The translations under genes were made by a program, and so were the position numbers. Below the pieces are notes generated by a model. It saw nothing but the letters and a program-made list of their open reading frames with translations, was not told the DNA's origin and did not search any database. Source: Reyranella massiliensis 521 (GTDB lineage: Bacteria; Pseudomonadota; Alphaproteobacteria; Reyranellales; Reyranellaceae). From it: a stretch of DNA of 35,652 nt. The stretch spans positions 1 to 35,652 of the forward strand of contig CAMAYC010000041.1 of the NCBI GenBank assembly GCA_945862125.1, written 5' to 3'. Shown in pieces: positions 16,198-23,789 of this stretch. Each line of letters begins with the position of its first letter. The first letter of the stretch is position 1.

Positions 16198-17043
16198 ATG
16201 ACCGACACACCCAAGAAGGAACCGGCGCCGCCGCGTCCCGCCACCACTGTTCTGCTGCTGCGGCCGTCCAGGCGCGGCGACAAGGCCTCGCCGCTCGAGG
16301 TTTTCATGGTGGTGCGTCATCACCAGATCGATTCCTTCTCCGGCGCGATCGTGTTTCCCGGCGGCAAGCTCGAGGAGGCCGACGGCGACAAGCGCCTGCG
16401 CGCCCGCTCGGGCGGCCCCGACACTATCAGCGACGATGAACTCAAGTTCCGCATCGCCGGCGTGCGCGAGGCGTTCGAGGAGTGCGGCGTGCTGCTGGCG
16501 CGCAAGCGTGGGCAGAAGGCGCTGATCGCCGCCGCCGATCTCAAGCCGATCGAGGATCGCTGGCGCGCCAAGCTCGCCAAGGACGAGGCGAGCATCCTCG
16601 ACTTGGTCGAGGCCGAGGATCTCGAGCTCGCGACCGAACTCATGACTCCCTATGCGCACTGGATCACGCCGACCTTCGTGCCCAAGCGCTTCGATACCTG
16701 GTTTTTCCTGGCCGAGGCGCCGGAGGACCAGATCGCGCTGCACGACGGATCGGAGTCGACCGACTCCGTCTGGATCGGTGCCCAGGAGGCGATCGACGAG
16801 GCGACGGCGGGCAGGCGCACGCTGGTCCACGCGACGCAGAAGAACCTCGAGTTGCTGGCCGAGGGTGGCACGGTTGCCGGTGCCATCGCTGCGGCGGCGG
16901 TGCGCAAGATCGTCACTGTCCAGCCTTGGGTCGAGAGCCGGGACGGCAAGCGCTACCTGCATCTGCCGCCAGATGCCGGCTATCGCAACCTGGTGCGGGA
17001 AATGCCGGCTCAGCCTGGCGCGGTTCCGCAGACCGGAAGGTAA
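16198..17043 (+). CDS. NUDT19-like Nudix hydrolase
   Basis: This 281-residue Nudix pyrophosphohydrolase has a split Nudix box. The leading glycines lie in VFPGGKLEEADGD (about 53-64), and the REUxEExGU core is R90-E91-A-F-E94-E95-C-G, with an insert of about 25 residues between them. That long insert is typical of the NUDT19 branch, whose characterised members hydrolyse CoA and acyl-CoA, so a CoA diphosphatase role is reasonable, and it would suit the acyl-CoA genes downstream. Mg-binding glutamates are intact. The ATG at 16198 follows GGAGA/CGGA-rich sequence. A 123-base gap separates it from the HMGS-like gene, and it is divergent from the HdeD-like gene. Substrate is inference from family. 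Confidence 0.87.
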   Translation: MTDTPKKEPAPPRPATTVLLLRPSRRGDKASPLEVFMVVRHHQIDSFSGAIVFPGGKLEEADGDKRLRARSGGPDTISDDELKFRIAGVREAFEECGVLLARKRGQKALIAAADLKPIEDRWRAKLAKDEASILDLVEAEDLELATELMTPYAHWITPTFVPKRFDTWFFLAEAPEDQIALHDGSESTDSVWIGAQEAIDEATAGRRTLVHATQKNLELLAEGGTVAGAIAAAAVRKIVTVQPWVESRDGKRYLHLPPDAGYRNLVREMPAQPGAVPQTGR

Positions 17044-17109
17044 TTCCACGCTCTGGGTTGCCACGTCAAAACCGGCTCGCTCGGCGCGGGCCGGCGCGCT
17101 AAGAGCCAG

Positions 17110-17145
17110 TGAACAAGCATTCATGAGCCGGCGGGCTCCCGCCGG
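17110..17145 (+). promoter_or_regulatory. Operator-like dyad and GC hairpin upstream of the acyl-CoA module
   Basis: TGAA-CAAGCA-TTCA at 17110-17123 is a 4-bp-arm dyad with a six-base centre, the general look of a TetR-family operator such as those controlling fatty-acid genes. Immediately after it, CCGGCGGG (17128-17135) and CCCGCCGG (17138-17145) form a strong hairpin (seven pairs with a four-base loop) ending seven bases before the GGAGG of the HMGS-like gene. No T-tract follows, so it is not a terminator. Regulation is inference. Confidence 0.4.
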
Positions 17146-17166
17146 GCAATCGGAGGAAAGACAAGA

Positions 17167-18609
17167 ATGGTCGGAATCGTCGCCTTCGGCGCCTATGTGC
17201 CGCGCCTGCGCCTCAACCGTCAGGCGGCGTACGACGCCAATAAATGGTTCGCTCCCGGCCTGCGCGGTCTCGCCAAGGGCGAGCGCTCGATGGCCAACTG
17301 GGACGAGGATGCGATCACCATGGCGGTCGAGGCGTCGCGCGACTGCCTCACCAGCCACAAGGCCGAGGACGTCCGCAACATCTACTTCGCCTCGACGACG
17401 CATCCCTTCAAGGACCGCCAGAACGCCGGTGTCATCGGCACGGCACTCAACGTCGAGCAGAACCTCTCGGCGACCGACATCGGCGGCTCGCTGAAGGCCG
17501 GCACCTCGGCGCTGATCGCCGGCCTCAACGCCTCCAAGGACGGCGCGCCGTCGCTGGTGGCGGCAGCCGACAAGCGCATGGCCCGCGTCGCCTCGGCCAA
17601 CGAGCTCAACTACGGCGACGGCGCCGCGGCCCTGCTGTGCGGCACCGAGAACGTGATCGCCAAGCTGGTCGGACACCATTCGGTGTCGATGGATTTCGTC
17701 GATCACTTCCGCGGCGAGGAGTCGGAGTTCGACTACGGCTGGGAAGAGCGCTGGATTCGCGACGAGGGCTACTCGAAGATCGTGCCGCCGGCGATCAAGG
17801 CCGGCCTCGCCGCCTGCAAGCTCAAGGGCAGCGACATCACCCACTTCATCATGCCGAGCCTGATGCCGGCGGTGCCGAAGCAGATGGCCAAGATGGTGGG
17901 GATCGGCGAAGGCGCGGTGCGCGACCTGCTGGGCGCCTCGCTCGGCGACACCGGGGCGGCGCACGCGCTGGTCATGCTGGTCGACGCGCTCGAGACCGCC
18001 AAGGCCGGCGACAAGATCATGGTCGTGGCCTTCGGCCAGGGCGTCGACATCCTGGTGTTCGAGGTCACGGCCGAGAACGCCAAGCTTGCCAAGCGCAAGG
18101 GCCTGTCGGGCTGGATGGCGCGTCGCAAGGAAGAGAAGAACTACATGAAGTTCCTCGCCTTCAACGACATGCTGCCGATCGACAAGGGCATGCGCGCGGA
18201 GTTCGACAAGAAGACGGCGCTCTCGGTGCTGTGGCGCAAGCGCGACATGATCTACGGGCTGGTCGGCGGCAAGTGCAAGGTCTGCGGCACGGTGCAGTTC
18301 CCGCGCAGCCAGGTCTGCGTCAATCCCAACTGCCACGCCATCGACAGCCAGGACCCCTACGCGATGGCCGGCCTCGAGTGCAACGTGATGTCGTTCACCG
18401 CCGACTCGCTGGTCTATTCGCCGGACCCGCCGGGTTACTACGGCATGATCACCTTTCCCGAGGGCGGGCGCTTCATGGCTGACTTCACCGACAGCGACAA
18501 GGATCAGGTGAAGGTTGGCGCCAAGATGCGCATGACATTCCGCATCCGCGACAACGACACGATGCGCGGCGGCTTCAAGCGTTACTTCTGGAAGGCGGCT
18601 CCCGTCTAA
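17167..18609 (+). CDS. HMG-CoA-synthase-like domain fused to DUF35 (zinc ribbon/OB fold), catalytic residues lost
   Basis: This 480-residue protein has a thiolase-fold HMG-CoA-synthase-like domain (about 1-330) followed by a DUF35 module: a zinc ribbon with C370, C373, C384 and C389, then an OB fold. In archaea these are separate proteins that bridge thiolase and HMG-CoA synthase and share a pantetheine channel. By eye, the nucleophile block ACKAGT reads SLKAGT (Cys to Leu109), the SES acid block reads STT (Glu to about Thr77), and the FHxP block reads FIMP (no His). HMG-CoA synthesis by this chain is therefore unlikely; a scaffold, acyl-CoA-binding or transfer role is more likely. GGAGG precedes the ATG at 17167. 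An active-looking thiolase follows 56 bases later. Confidence 0.85.
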   Translation: MVGIVAFGAYVPRLRLNRQAAYDANKWFAPGLRGLAKGERSMANWDEDAITMAVEASRDCLTSHKAEDVRNIYFASTTHPFKDRQNAGVIGTALNVEQNLSATDIGGSLKAGTSALIAGLNASKDGAPSLVAAADKRMARVASANELNYGDGAAALLCGTENVIAKLVGHHSVSMDFVDHFRGEESEFDYGWEERWIRDEGYSKIVPPAIKAGLAACKLKGSDITHFIMPSLMPAVPKQMAKMVGIGEGAVRDLLGASLGDTGAAHALVMLVDALETAKAGDKIMVVAFGQGVDILVFEVTAENAKLAKRKGLSGWMARRKEEKNYMKFLAFNDMLPIDKGMRAEFDKKTALSVLWRKRDMIYGLVGGKCKVCGTVQFPRSQVCVNPNCHAIDSQDPYAMAGLECNVMSFTADSLVYSPDPPGYYGMITFPEGGRFMADFTDSDKDQVKVGAKMRMTFRIRDNDTMRGGFKRYFWKAAPV

Positions 18610-18665
18610 ATCGCCTTCCACCGGTCAAAGGTCTAGAATTCCAACCCCACTACAGGAGGCCTGCC

Positions 18666-19865
18666 ATGGCTCGGGGCATCAAGGACAAGGTCGCTATTCT
18701 CGGTATGGGCTGCTCGAAGTTCGGCGAACGCTGGGACAGCGGCGCCGAAGAGCTGATGCTCGAAGCCTACAAGGAATGCCTGAAGGACGCCGGGATCGAC
18801 CAGAACCAGCTCCAGGCGGCTTGGTTCTCCACCGCCATCGACGAGGTCCATGTCGGCAAGTCGGGCATTCCGCTCAGCACCACGCTGCGCCTGCCCAACA
18901 TCCCGGTGACGCATGTCGAGAACATGTGCGCCTCGGGCACCGAGGCCTTCCGCGGCGCCTGCTATGCCGTGGCCTCCGGCGCGGCCGACTTCGCTCTGGC
19001 CCTCGGCGTCGAGAAATTGAAGGACACCGGCTACGGCGGCCTTCCCGGCGGTCGCGGCGGCCCGCTGCAGGCCCTGTGGAATGCGAGCGGCACGGCGCCG
19101 GGCAACTTCGCCCAGCTCGCCACCGCCTACATGACTGCCCACGGCGTGAGCGGCGAGGACCTCAAGAAGGCGATCGGCCACGTCTCGTGGAAGAGCCATC
19201 AGAACGGTGCCAAGAACCCGAAGGCCCACCTGCAGAAGGCCGTCGAGATGGACACCATCCTGAACGCGCCGATGATCGCCTCGCCGCTCGGCTTGTTCGA
19301 CTGCTGCGGCGTGTCGGACGGTGCGGCGGCAGCCATCGTCACCACGCCCGAGATCGCCAAGGCGCTCGGCAAGAAGGACATCGTCAGCGTCAAGGCGCTG
19401 CAGCTCTCGGTCTCGAACGGCTCCGAGTCGGGCCATAATTCGTGGGACGGCAGCTACTTCCACACCACGCGTATCGCCTCGAAGAAGGCCTATGAAGAGG
19501 CCGGCATCAAGAGCCCGCGCGACGAAGTGTCGATGTTCGAGGTCCATGACTGCTTCTCGGTCACCGAGCTCGTGACCATGGAAGACCTGCACATCTCCGA
19601 GACCGGCAAGGGCTGGAAGGACGTGCTCGACGGCTTCTACGACGCCGACGGCAAGATTCCCTGCCAGATCGATGGCGGCCTCAAGTGCTTCGGCCATCCG
19701 ATCGGCGCCTCGGGCCTGCGCATGCTCTACGAGATGTACCTGCAGATCCAGGGCAAGGCCGGCGCGCGCCAGCTCAAGAACCCGCGCATCGGCATGACGC
19801 ACAATCTGGGCGGCGCGCCGCGCGAGAACATCTCCAGCGTGGCCATCGTCGGCCGCTACGAGTAA
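18666..19865 (+). CDS. Thiolase, SCP-x/archaeal acetyl-CoA acetyltransferase type
   Basis: This 399-residue thiolase forms or cleaves 3-ketoacyl-CoA. The nucleophile is C88 in VENMCASGTEA, followed by H294 in MFEVHDCFSV and C341/H344 in GGLKCFGHPIGASG. The classical second active-site Cys of the C-terminal CxGGG loop is not there (THNLGGAPREN), as in the SCP-2/archaeal branch where the CxGHP-like site is used instead. The catalytic set looks complete, in contrast to the HMGS-like partner upstream. GGAGG precedes the ATG at 18666. An intrinsic terminator lies just after the stop. The pairing with an HMGS-like/DUF35 protein recalls the archaeal thiolase/HMGCS/DUF35 complex. Acyl chain specificity unknown. 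Confidence 0.92.
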   Translation: MARGIKDKVAILGMGCSKFGERWDSGAEELMLEAYKECLKDAGIDQNQLQAAWFSTAIDEVHVGKSGIPLSTTLRLPNIPVTHVENMCASGTEAFRGACYAVASGAADFALALGVEKLKDTGYGGLPGGRGGPLQALWNASGTAPGNFAQLATAYMTAHGVSGEDLKKAIGHVSWKSHQNGAKNPKAHLQKAVEMDTILNAPMIASPLGLFDCCGVSDGAAAAIVTTPEIAKALGKKDIVSVKALQLSVSNGSESGHNSWDGSYFHTTRIASKKAYEEAGIKSPRDEVSMFEVHDCFSVTELVTMEDLHISETGKGWKDVLDGFYDADGKIPCQIDGGLKCFGHPIGASGLRMLYEMYLQIQGKAGARQLKNPRIGMTHNLGGAPRENISSVAIVGRYE

Positions 19866-19879
19866 TCACGAACGACAGG

Positions 19880-19925
19880 GCCCTCTCTCTCGACTCGGCG
19901 TAGTCGGGGAGAGGGCTTTTCTTTG
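19880..19925 (+). terminator. Rho-independent terminator between thiolase and MaoC genes
   Basis: GCCCTCTC (19880-19887) pairs with GAGAGGGC (19909-19916). CGACT/AGTCG (19891-19895, 19902-19906) extends the stem after a small internal loop, leaving a loop of about six bases. TTTTCTTT follows directly. It lies 14 bases after the thiolase stop and before the next ribosome site, so it can end or attenuate transcription inside the module. Confidence 0.75.
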
Positions 19926-19948
19926 AATCAGCCCGGGAGGGAGCTGCC

Positions 19949-20410
19949 ATGGAGCTCGACAAGAAGCTTATCGGACACACGTTCAAGCCGTTCACGACCA
20001 CCGTCGAGGCCGGCAAGATCCGCCTTTTCTGCAAGGCCATTGGCGAGGACGACCCGATCTACAGCGACGAGGCGGCGGCCAAGGCCGCGGGCTATCGTGG
20101 CGTCACCGCACCGCCCACCTTCCTGCGGGCCCTGCAGGCTGACGATCCCAACAAGGGTGGACTGCTGAAGCTGCTCAACGTCGACATCGGCCTGATCCTG
20201 CATGGCGAGCAGCACTTCGAGTATTTCGCGCCCGTCGTGGTCGGCGACAAGGTGACCTGCCAGGAGAAGGTGGTCGACATCTACGACAAGAAGGGCGGCG
20301 CGCTTTGGTTCGTCGTCCAGGAAATGGAGATGAAGGACCAGACGGGCAAGCTCGTGGCCAAGGGCAAGGGCGTGACCGTCGTGCGCAACCCAGACGCTGC
20401 TAAGAAGTGA
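19949..20410 (+). CDS. MaoC-like N-terminal-type hotdog protein (FAS1-like dehydratase, HadA/HadC-like)
   Basis: This 153-residue single-hotdog protein of the MaoC_dehydrat_N type is the partner subunit of heteromeric enoyl/3-hydroxyacyl hydratases such as mycobacterial HadA-HadB. The block IGEDDPIYSDEAAAKAAGYRG matches the family, but the hydratase His of the D-x4-H motif is Tyr here (DDPIY), as in the non-catalytic HadA-type subunit that shapes the acyl channel. VTAPPTFLRAL is the following strand-turn. A strong GGGAGGGAG precedes the ATG at 19949. The catalytic-looking MaoC partner begins 11 bases after its stop, so a heterodimer is very likely. It follows the terminator, and so may also have its own promoter, which I could not identify. 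Confidence 0.87.
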   Translation: MELDKKLIGHTFKPFTTTVEAGKIRLFCKAIGEDDPIYSDEAAAKAAGYRGVTAPPTFLRALQADDPNKGGLLKLLNVDIGLILHGEQHFEYFAPVVVGDKVTCQEKVVDIYDKKGGALWFVVQEMEMKDQTGKLVAKGKGVTVVRNPDAAKK

Positions 20411-20421
20411 GGGAGGCAGAT

Positions 20422-20844
20422 ATGGCAACCATTCCGAAGTTCGACCAGGTCAAGGTTGGCGATGAGCTGAAGCCGCTGGTGCTGCCGCCGGTCAGCCGTC
20501 ACCAGCTCGCGCTCTATTGCGGCGGCTCGGGCGATCACAACCCGATCCATGTCGATCTCGACTTCGCCAAGAAGTTCGGCTTCAAGGACGTGTTCGCTCA
20601 CGGCATGCTGTCGATGGCTTTCCTCGGCCGCCTCGTGACCAGCTATGCGCCGTCGAACAGGGTGCGCAAGCTCGGCACGCGCTTCACCTCGATCACCTGG
20701 GTCGGCGACGTCATCACCGTCAGCGGCAAGGTTACGGGCAAGCGCGAGGAGAATGGTGAGAAGCTGATCGACCTCGAGGTCAAGTGCACTAACCAGAACG
20801 GCCAGGACACGCTGCAGGGCCACGCCACCGTGGCGGCCGCCTAA
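20422..20844 (+). CDS. MaoC-like (R)-specific hydratase/dehydratase catalytic subunit (HadB-like)
   Basis: This 140-residue MaoC hotdog protein carries the hydratase-2 motif GDHNPIHVD with D38 and H43, followed by FGFKDVFAHGMLSMAFLGRL. These residues add or remove water across 2-enoyl-CoA/(R)-3-hydroxyacyl-CoA. With the His-lacking partner immediately upstream it should form the catalytic half of a heterodimer like HadAB or the steroid-pathway ChsH1/ChsH2 pair. The ATG at 20422 follows GGGAGG; an in-frame GTG at 20407 lies inside the preceding gene and is unlikely. The SDR dehydrogenase follows 22 bases later. Whether it works in synthesis or breakdown cannot be decided from sequence. Confidence 0.9.
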   Translation: MATIPKFDQVKVGDELKPLVLPPVSRHQLALYCGGSGDHNPIHVDLDFAKKFGFKDVFAHGMLSMAFLGRLVTSYAPSNRVRKLGTRFTSITWVGDVITVSGKVTGKREENGEKLIDLEVKCTNQNGQDTLQGHATVAAA

Positions 20845-20866
20845 GATACGTTTCAGGAGAAGTTAG

Positions 20867-21691
20867 ATGGGTCAGATGGATGGCAAGGTGGCGATCGTCA
20901 CCGGTTCGGGTCGCGGCATCGGCAAGGAGATCGCGCTCCGCCTGGTGCGCGACGGCGCCAGCGTGGTGATCAACGACATCGACGACGCCCCGGCCACGGA
21001 GACCGTGGCCGAGATCGTGAAGATGGGCGGCAAGGCGGTGGCCTGCAACGGTGACGTCGCCAAGCCGGACTTCGGCGACCGTATCGTCAAGACCGCGGTC
21101 GATGCCTTCGGCGATTGCCATGTCGTGGTGAACAACGCCGGCTACACTTGGGATTCGGTCATCCAGAAGATGAGCGACGAGCAGTGGTACGCCATCCTCG
21201 ACGTTCACCTGACGGCACCCTTCCGCATCCTGCGCGCCTTCCAGATCCACCTGAAGGAAGCCGTCGAGAAGGAGCGGGCGGCCGGCAAGCGCGTCGTGCG
21301 CAAGGTCGTGAACATCTCCTCGACCTCCGGCGTCAACGGCAATGCCGGCCAGTCGAACTACTCCGCCGGCAAGGCAGGCATCATCGGTCTCACCAAGACG
21401 CTGGCCAAGGAGTTCGGCCGCTACGACGTCACGGTGAACGCGGTGGCCTTCGGTTACATCCAGACGCGTCTCACCAAGCCGCTGTCGCAGGGCGAGTCGG
21501 GCGAGATCGAAGTCCAGGGCCGCAAGGTCAAGATCGGCGTTCAGGGTGGCCGGATTGCCGCGATGAACCAGATGATTCCGCTCGGCCGCGGCGGCCTGCC
21601 GGAAGAGGCGGCGGGGTCGGTCTATCTCTTCTGCAGCCCCGACAGCGACTACGTCAGCGGCCAGTGCCTGGTGGTCAACGGCGGCCTTTGA
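20867..21691 (+). CDS. Short-chain dehydrogenase, 3-hydroxyacyl-CoA/3-ketoacyl reductase type
   Basis: This 274-residue classical SDR has a cofactor loop TGSGRGIG (about 12-19), NNAG, the catalytic Ser in NISSTSGVNG, and YSAGK for Tyr and Lys. It has the VVNGGL C-terminus of FabG-like enzymes. A 25-residue insert near GESGEIEVQGRKVKIGVQGG before the substrate helix makes it resemble the multifunctional-enzyme/17beta-HSD4-like and actinobacterial 3-hydroxyacyl-CoA dehydrogenases. An Asp after the second strand (INDIDD) favours NAD(H). CAGGAGAAG precedes the ATG at 20867. It completes a hydratase, dehydrogenase, thiolase set with the genes upstream, and its stop overlaps the TTG start of the next gene. 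Confidence 0.92.
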   Translation: MGQMDGKVAIVTGSGRGIGKEIALRLVRDGASVVINDIDDAPATETVAEIVKMGGKAVACNGDVAKPDFGDRIVKTAVDAFGDCHVVVNNAGYTWDSVIQKMSDEQWYAILDVHLTAPFRILRAFQIHLKEAVEKERAAGKRVVRKVVNISSTSGVNGNAGQSNYSAGKAGIIGLTKTLAKEFGRYDVTVNAVAFGYIQTRLTKPLSQGESGEIEVQGRKVKIGVQGGRIAAMNQMIPLGRGGLPEEAAGSVYLFCSPDSDYVSGQCLVVNGGL

Positions 21692-22914
21692 GCTCCGTTG
21701 GAAAGCTAGAGGTTGGCGTTGTCGGTTGCGGTGTCGCCGGCCAGGCGGCAGCGACCCTGCTCGCCGATGAAGGCCATCGCGTTACCGTCTTCGAGCGCTT
21801 TGCCGAACCCAGGCCGTCGGGGGCCGGCCTGCTTCTGCAGCCGACCGGCCTCGCCGTGCTGCGCCGGCTCGGCCTCGATGAGCAAGCGGAGCGGCTGGGC
21901 GCCCGGATCGACGGATTGCAGGGCCTCAATCATCTGAAGCATACGGTCCTCGATCTCGCTTATGCCGACCTGCATCCCGCGGCCTTTGGGCTGGGGATCC
22001 ATCGCGGTTCGCTGTTCGAGCTGTTGCACGGCAGGCTGCGGCAATCGAGGGCCCGCCTGATCACCGATGCGGAGATCGTTGACGTCGTGCGCGATGGCGG
22101 CCGGGCAACGGTGGTCGACAAGGCAGGTACCCGGCACGGTCCTTTCGATCTCGTCGTGGCGGCCGACGGAGCACACTCGCGCCTGCGGGAACGGCTCATG
22201 CCGCAGGCACGGGCGCCGCTTTATCCCTGGGGCTGCATCTGGGCGACGGTGGCCGACAGCCGCGACATGATCAGCGCGCCCGCCATGCTGCAGCAGCGTG
22301 TCCGAGGCACCACGACGATGATGGGACTGCTGCCGGTGGGACAGCACCGGGTCACCCTGTTCTGGAGCCTGCCGGCCGCCGCATTGGAGGCCGGCCGCCC
22401 GATCGACCTCGAAGCATGGCGGTTCGAGGCGCTTGAACTCTGGCCGGAGGCGGTGGCGCTGATCGAGCAGGCGGCCAACGCCGACGACTTCGCGCGCGCG
22501 ACCTACCGGCATGTCGCATTGCCGCACTGGAACGACGGACCGGTCCTGTTCATCGGCGATGCGGCGCATGGCACCAGCCCACAACTCGGCCAAGGCGCCA
22601 ATCTCGGGCTGCTCGATGCCCATGCCTTGTCGCGTGCATTGGCTGCCAGTGACGACCTTGTCGCAGCGCTGGCCCTGTTTGCACGCCGGCGCGGGCCGCC
22701 CTCGCGCTTCTATCGCCAGGCCAGCCATCTGCTGACCCCGTTTTTCCAGTCGAACCAGCCGCTGCTCGGACTGGCGCGGGACGCGCTGATGGCCGTCGCC
22801 TGCCGCGCGCCAGGTCTGCGCCCGATGATGACGTCGACGCTGGCCGGCTTGAGGCGCGGCTGGCTGTCGGCCGATGCGCTCGACGCTGAGGGCCGTTACC
22901 CGCTCGATCCCTAG
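21688..22914 (+). CDS. FAD-dependent monooxygenase (UbiH/PHBH-like), TTG start
   Basis: This 408-residue class A flavoprotein monooxygenase shows VGCGVAGQAAATLLADEGH (Rossmann GxGxxG), FERFAEP, the DG block VVAADGAHSRLRERL, and the GD block VLFIGDAAHGTSPQLGQGAN. The C-terminus is a short helical tail without the thioredoxin-like domain of the first monooxygenase. No ATG or GTG lies near the conserved start; the TTG at 21688 overlaps the SDR stop (TTGA) and places the N-terminus eight residues before the first strand, so I take it as the start with coupled translation. The 3' end overlaps the AraC gene in a shared CTAG. Substrate unknown; co-expression with the acyl-CoA module is inference. 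Confidence 0.85.
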   Translation: MSSVGKLEVGVVGCGVAGQAAATLLADEGHRVTVFERFAEPRPSGAGLLLQPTGLAVLRRLGLDEQAERLGARIDGLQGLNHLKHTVLDLAYADLHPAAFGLGIHRGSLFELLHGRLRQSRARLITDAEIVDVVRDGGRATVVDKAGTRHGPFDLVVAADGAHSRLRERLMPQARAPLYPWGCIWATVADSRDMISAPAMLQQRVRGTTTMMGLLPVGQHRVTLFWSLPAAALEAGRPIDLEAWRFEALELWPEAVALIEQAANADDFARATYRHVALPHWNDGPVLFIGDAAHGTSPQLGQGANLGLLDAHALSRALAASDDLVAALALFARRRGPPSRFYRQASHLLTPFFQSNQPLLGLARDALMAVACRAPGLRPMMTSTLAGLRRGWLSADALDAEGRYPLDP

Positions 22915-23741
22915 GCGCTGGCGCGCGACAGCGCGGCCCAGCGGCCGGGCGTCAGGCCGAAGCGCGCCGAGAAGTGCCGGGTGAGGTGGCTCTGGTCGGC
23001 GAAGCCCGTCGCCGCGGCGGCCTCCGACAGTGCCATTCCGCCAGCGATCATCATGCGTGCCCTGACGAGGCGCCGTCCGACCTGGAAGCGATGCGGGGAG
23101 GTGCCGAAGGCGGCGCGGAAGTGCCGGGCGAGCGCGAATCGGTCGAGACCGCTCAGGCGTTCGAGTTCTTCCGAGGCGATCGTGCGGGAGGCTTCGGCCG
23201 TCAGGAAGTCGCGGACGCGTCCGACGGCACGAAAGGCGACCGCACGGCGGCCAGTTGCCTTGCGCGGCGACGGCCGTGCGGAGTCGGCACGCGCAGCCAG
23301 GCCTTCGGCCAGCCGGCCAACGACGGTATCGACGGCCAGCGGCTCCAGGCTGCGTGGAAAATCGGCGAAGGCTTCGTGCAGGATGGCGGCGAGGGCGGGA
23401 TCTGCCGCCACGGCGTCCGGCACGAAGGGCGGCGGCATATCGCCGAGCGCTGCGGAGATCGCCGCAGGATCGACATAGAGCATTCGGTAGGCGAAGCCGT
23501 CGGCAACGCCCGCGTGGCCGTCATGCGCCTCGTCGGGATGGAGCACGATGACCTGTCCGGCCCGGCTCGCCGTGCGCGCGCCGCGGTAGTGGAATGCCTG
23601 AACGCCGCGCAGCGTCAGTCCAACTGCATAGGTCTCGTGCCGGTGCAGGTCGTAGGCGTGGCCGCCAAATCGTGCCGCCAGGCGCTGCAGCCCGGCGTGC
23701 GGCTCATCGAAACGGATCTGGTCCGGCGCGATCGTCGACAT
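22911..23741 (-). CDS. AraC-family transcriptional regulator
   Basis: This 276-residue regulator has an N-terminal cupin-like sensing domain (about 15-95, with LHRHETYAVGLTLRG and VIVLHPDEAHDGHAG) and a C-terminal AraC DNA-binding domain with two helix-turn-helix units (about 175-272). The second carries ALSEAAAATGFADQSHLTRHF, and the end reads FGLTPGRWAAL, close to the family's F-x-x-x-x-G-x-x-P-x-x-[FY]-R/W signature. The ATG at 23741 is chosen because upstream in-frame codons run through the divergent gene. It is transcribed away from the amidase genes across a 48-base gap, so those are its most likely targets; the FAD monooxygenase it converges with is another candidate. Ligand unknown. 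Confidence 0.9.
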   Translation of the reverse strand: MSTIAPDQIRFDEPHAGLQRLAARFGGHAYDLHRHETYAVGLTLRGVQAFHYRGARTASRAGQVIVLHPDEAHDGHAGVADGFAYRMLYVDPAAISAALGDMPPPFVPDAVAADPALAAILHEAFADFPRSLEPLAVDTVVGRLAEGLAARADSARPSPRKATGRRAVAFRAVGRVRDFLTAEASRTIASEELERLSGLDRFALARHFRAAFGTSPHRFQVGRRLVRARMMIAGGMALSEAAAATGFADQSHLTRHFSARFGLTPGRWAALSRASA

Positions 23742-23789
23742 GATGGATTGCCTCATGCAGTCTGGCATCGCCATTGCAGGACAGACAGC

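Noticed and set aside
17128-17145. GC hairpin before the HMGS-like gene as the Nudix terminator
   Set aside because: There is no run of T after the stem, and a ribosome site follows within seven bases.
16177-18621. An 814-codon minus-strand open frame opposite the Nudix and HMGS-like genes
   Set aside because: Antisense to two clear gene families, Arg/His/Asp-rich with no recognisable motif, and no ribosome site. Long antisense frames are expected at this GC content.
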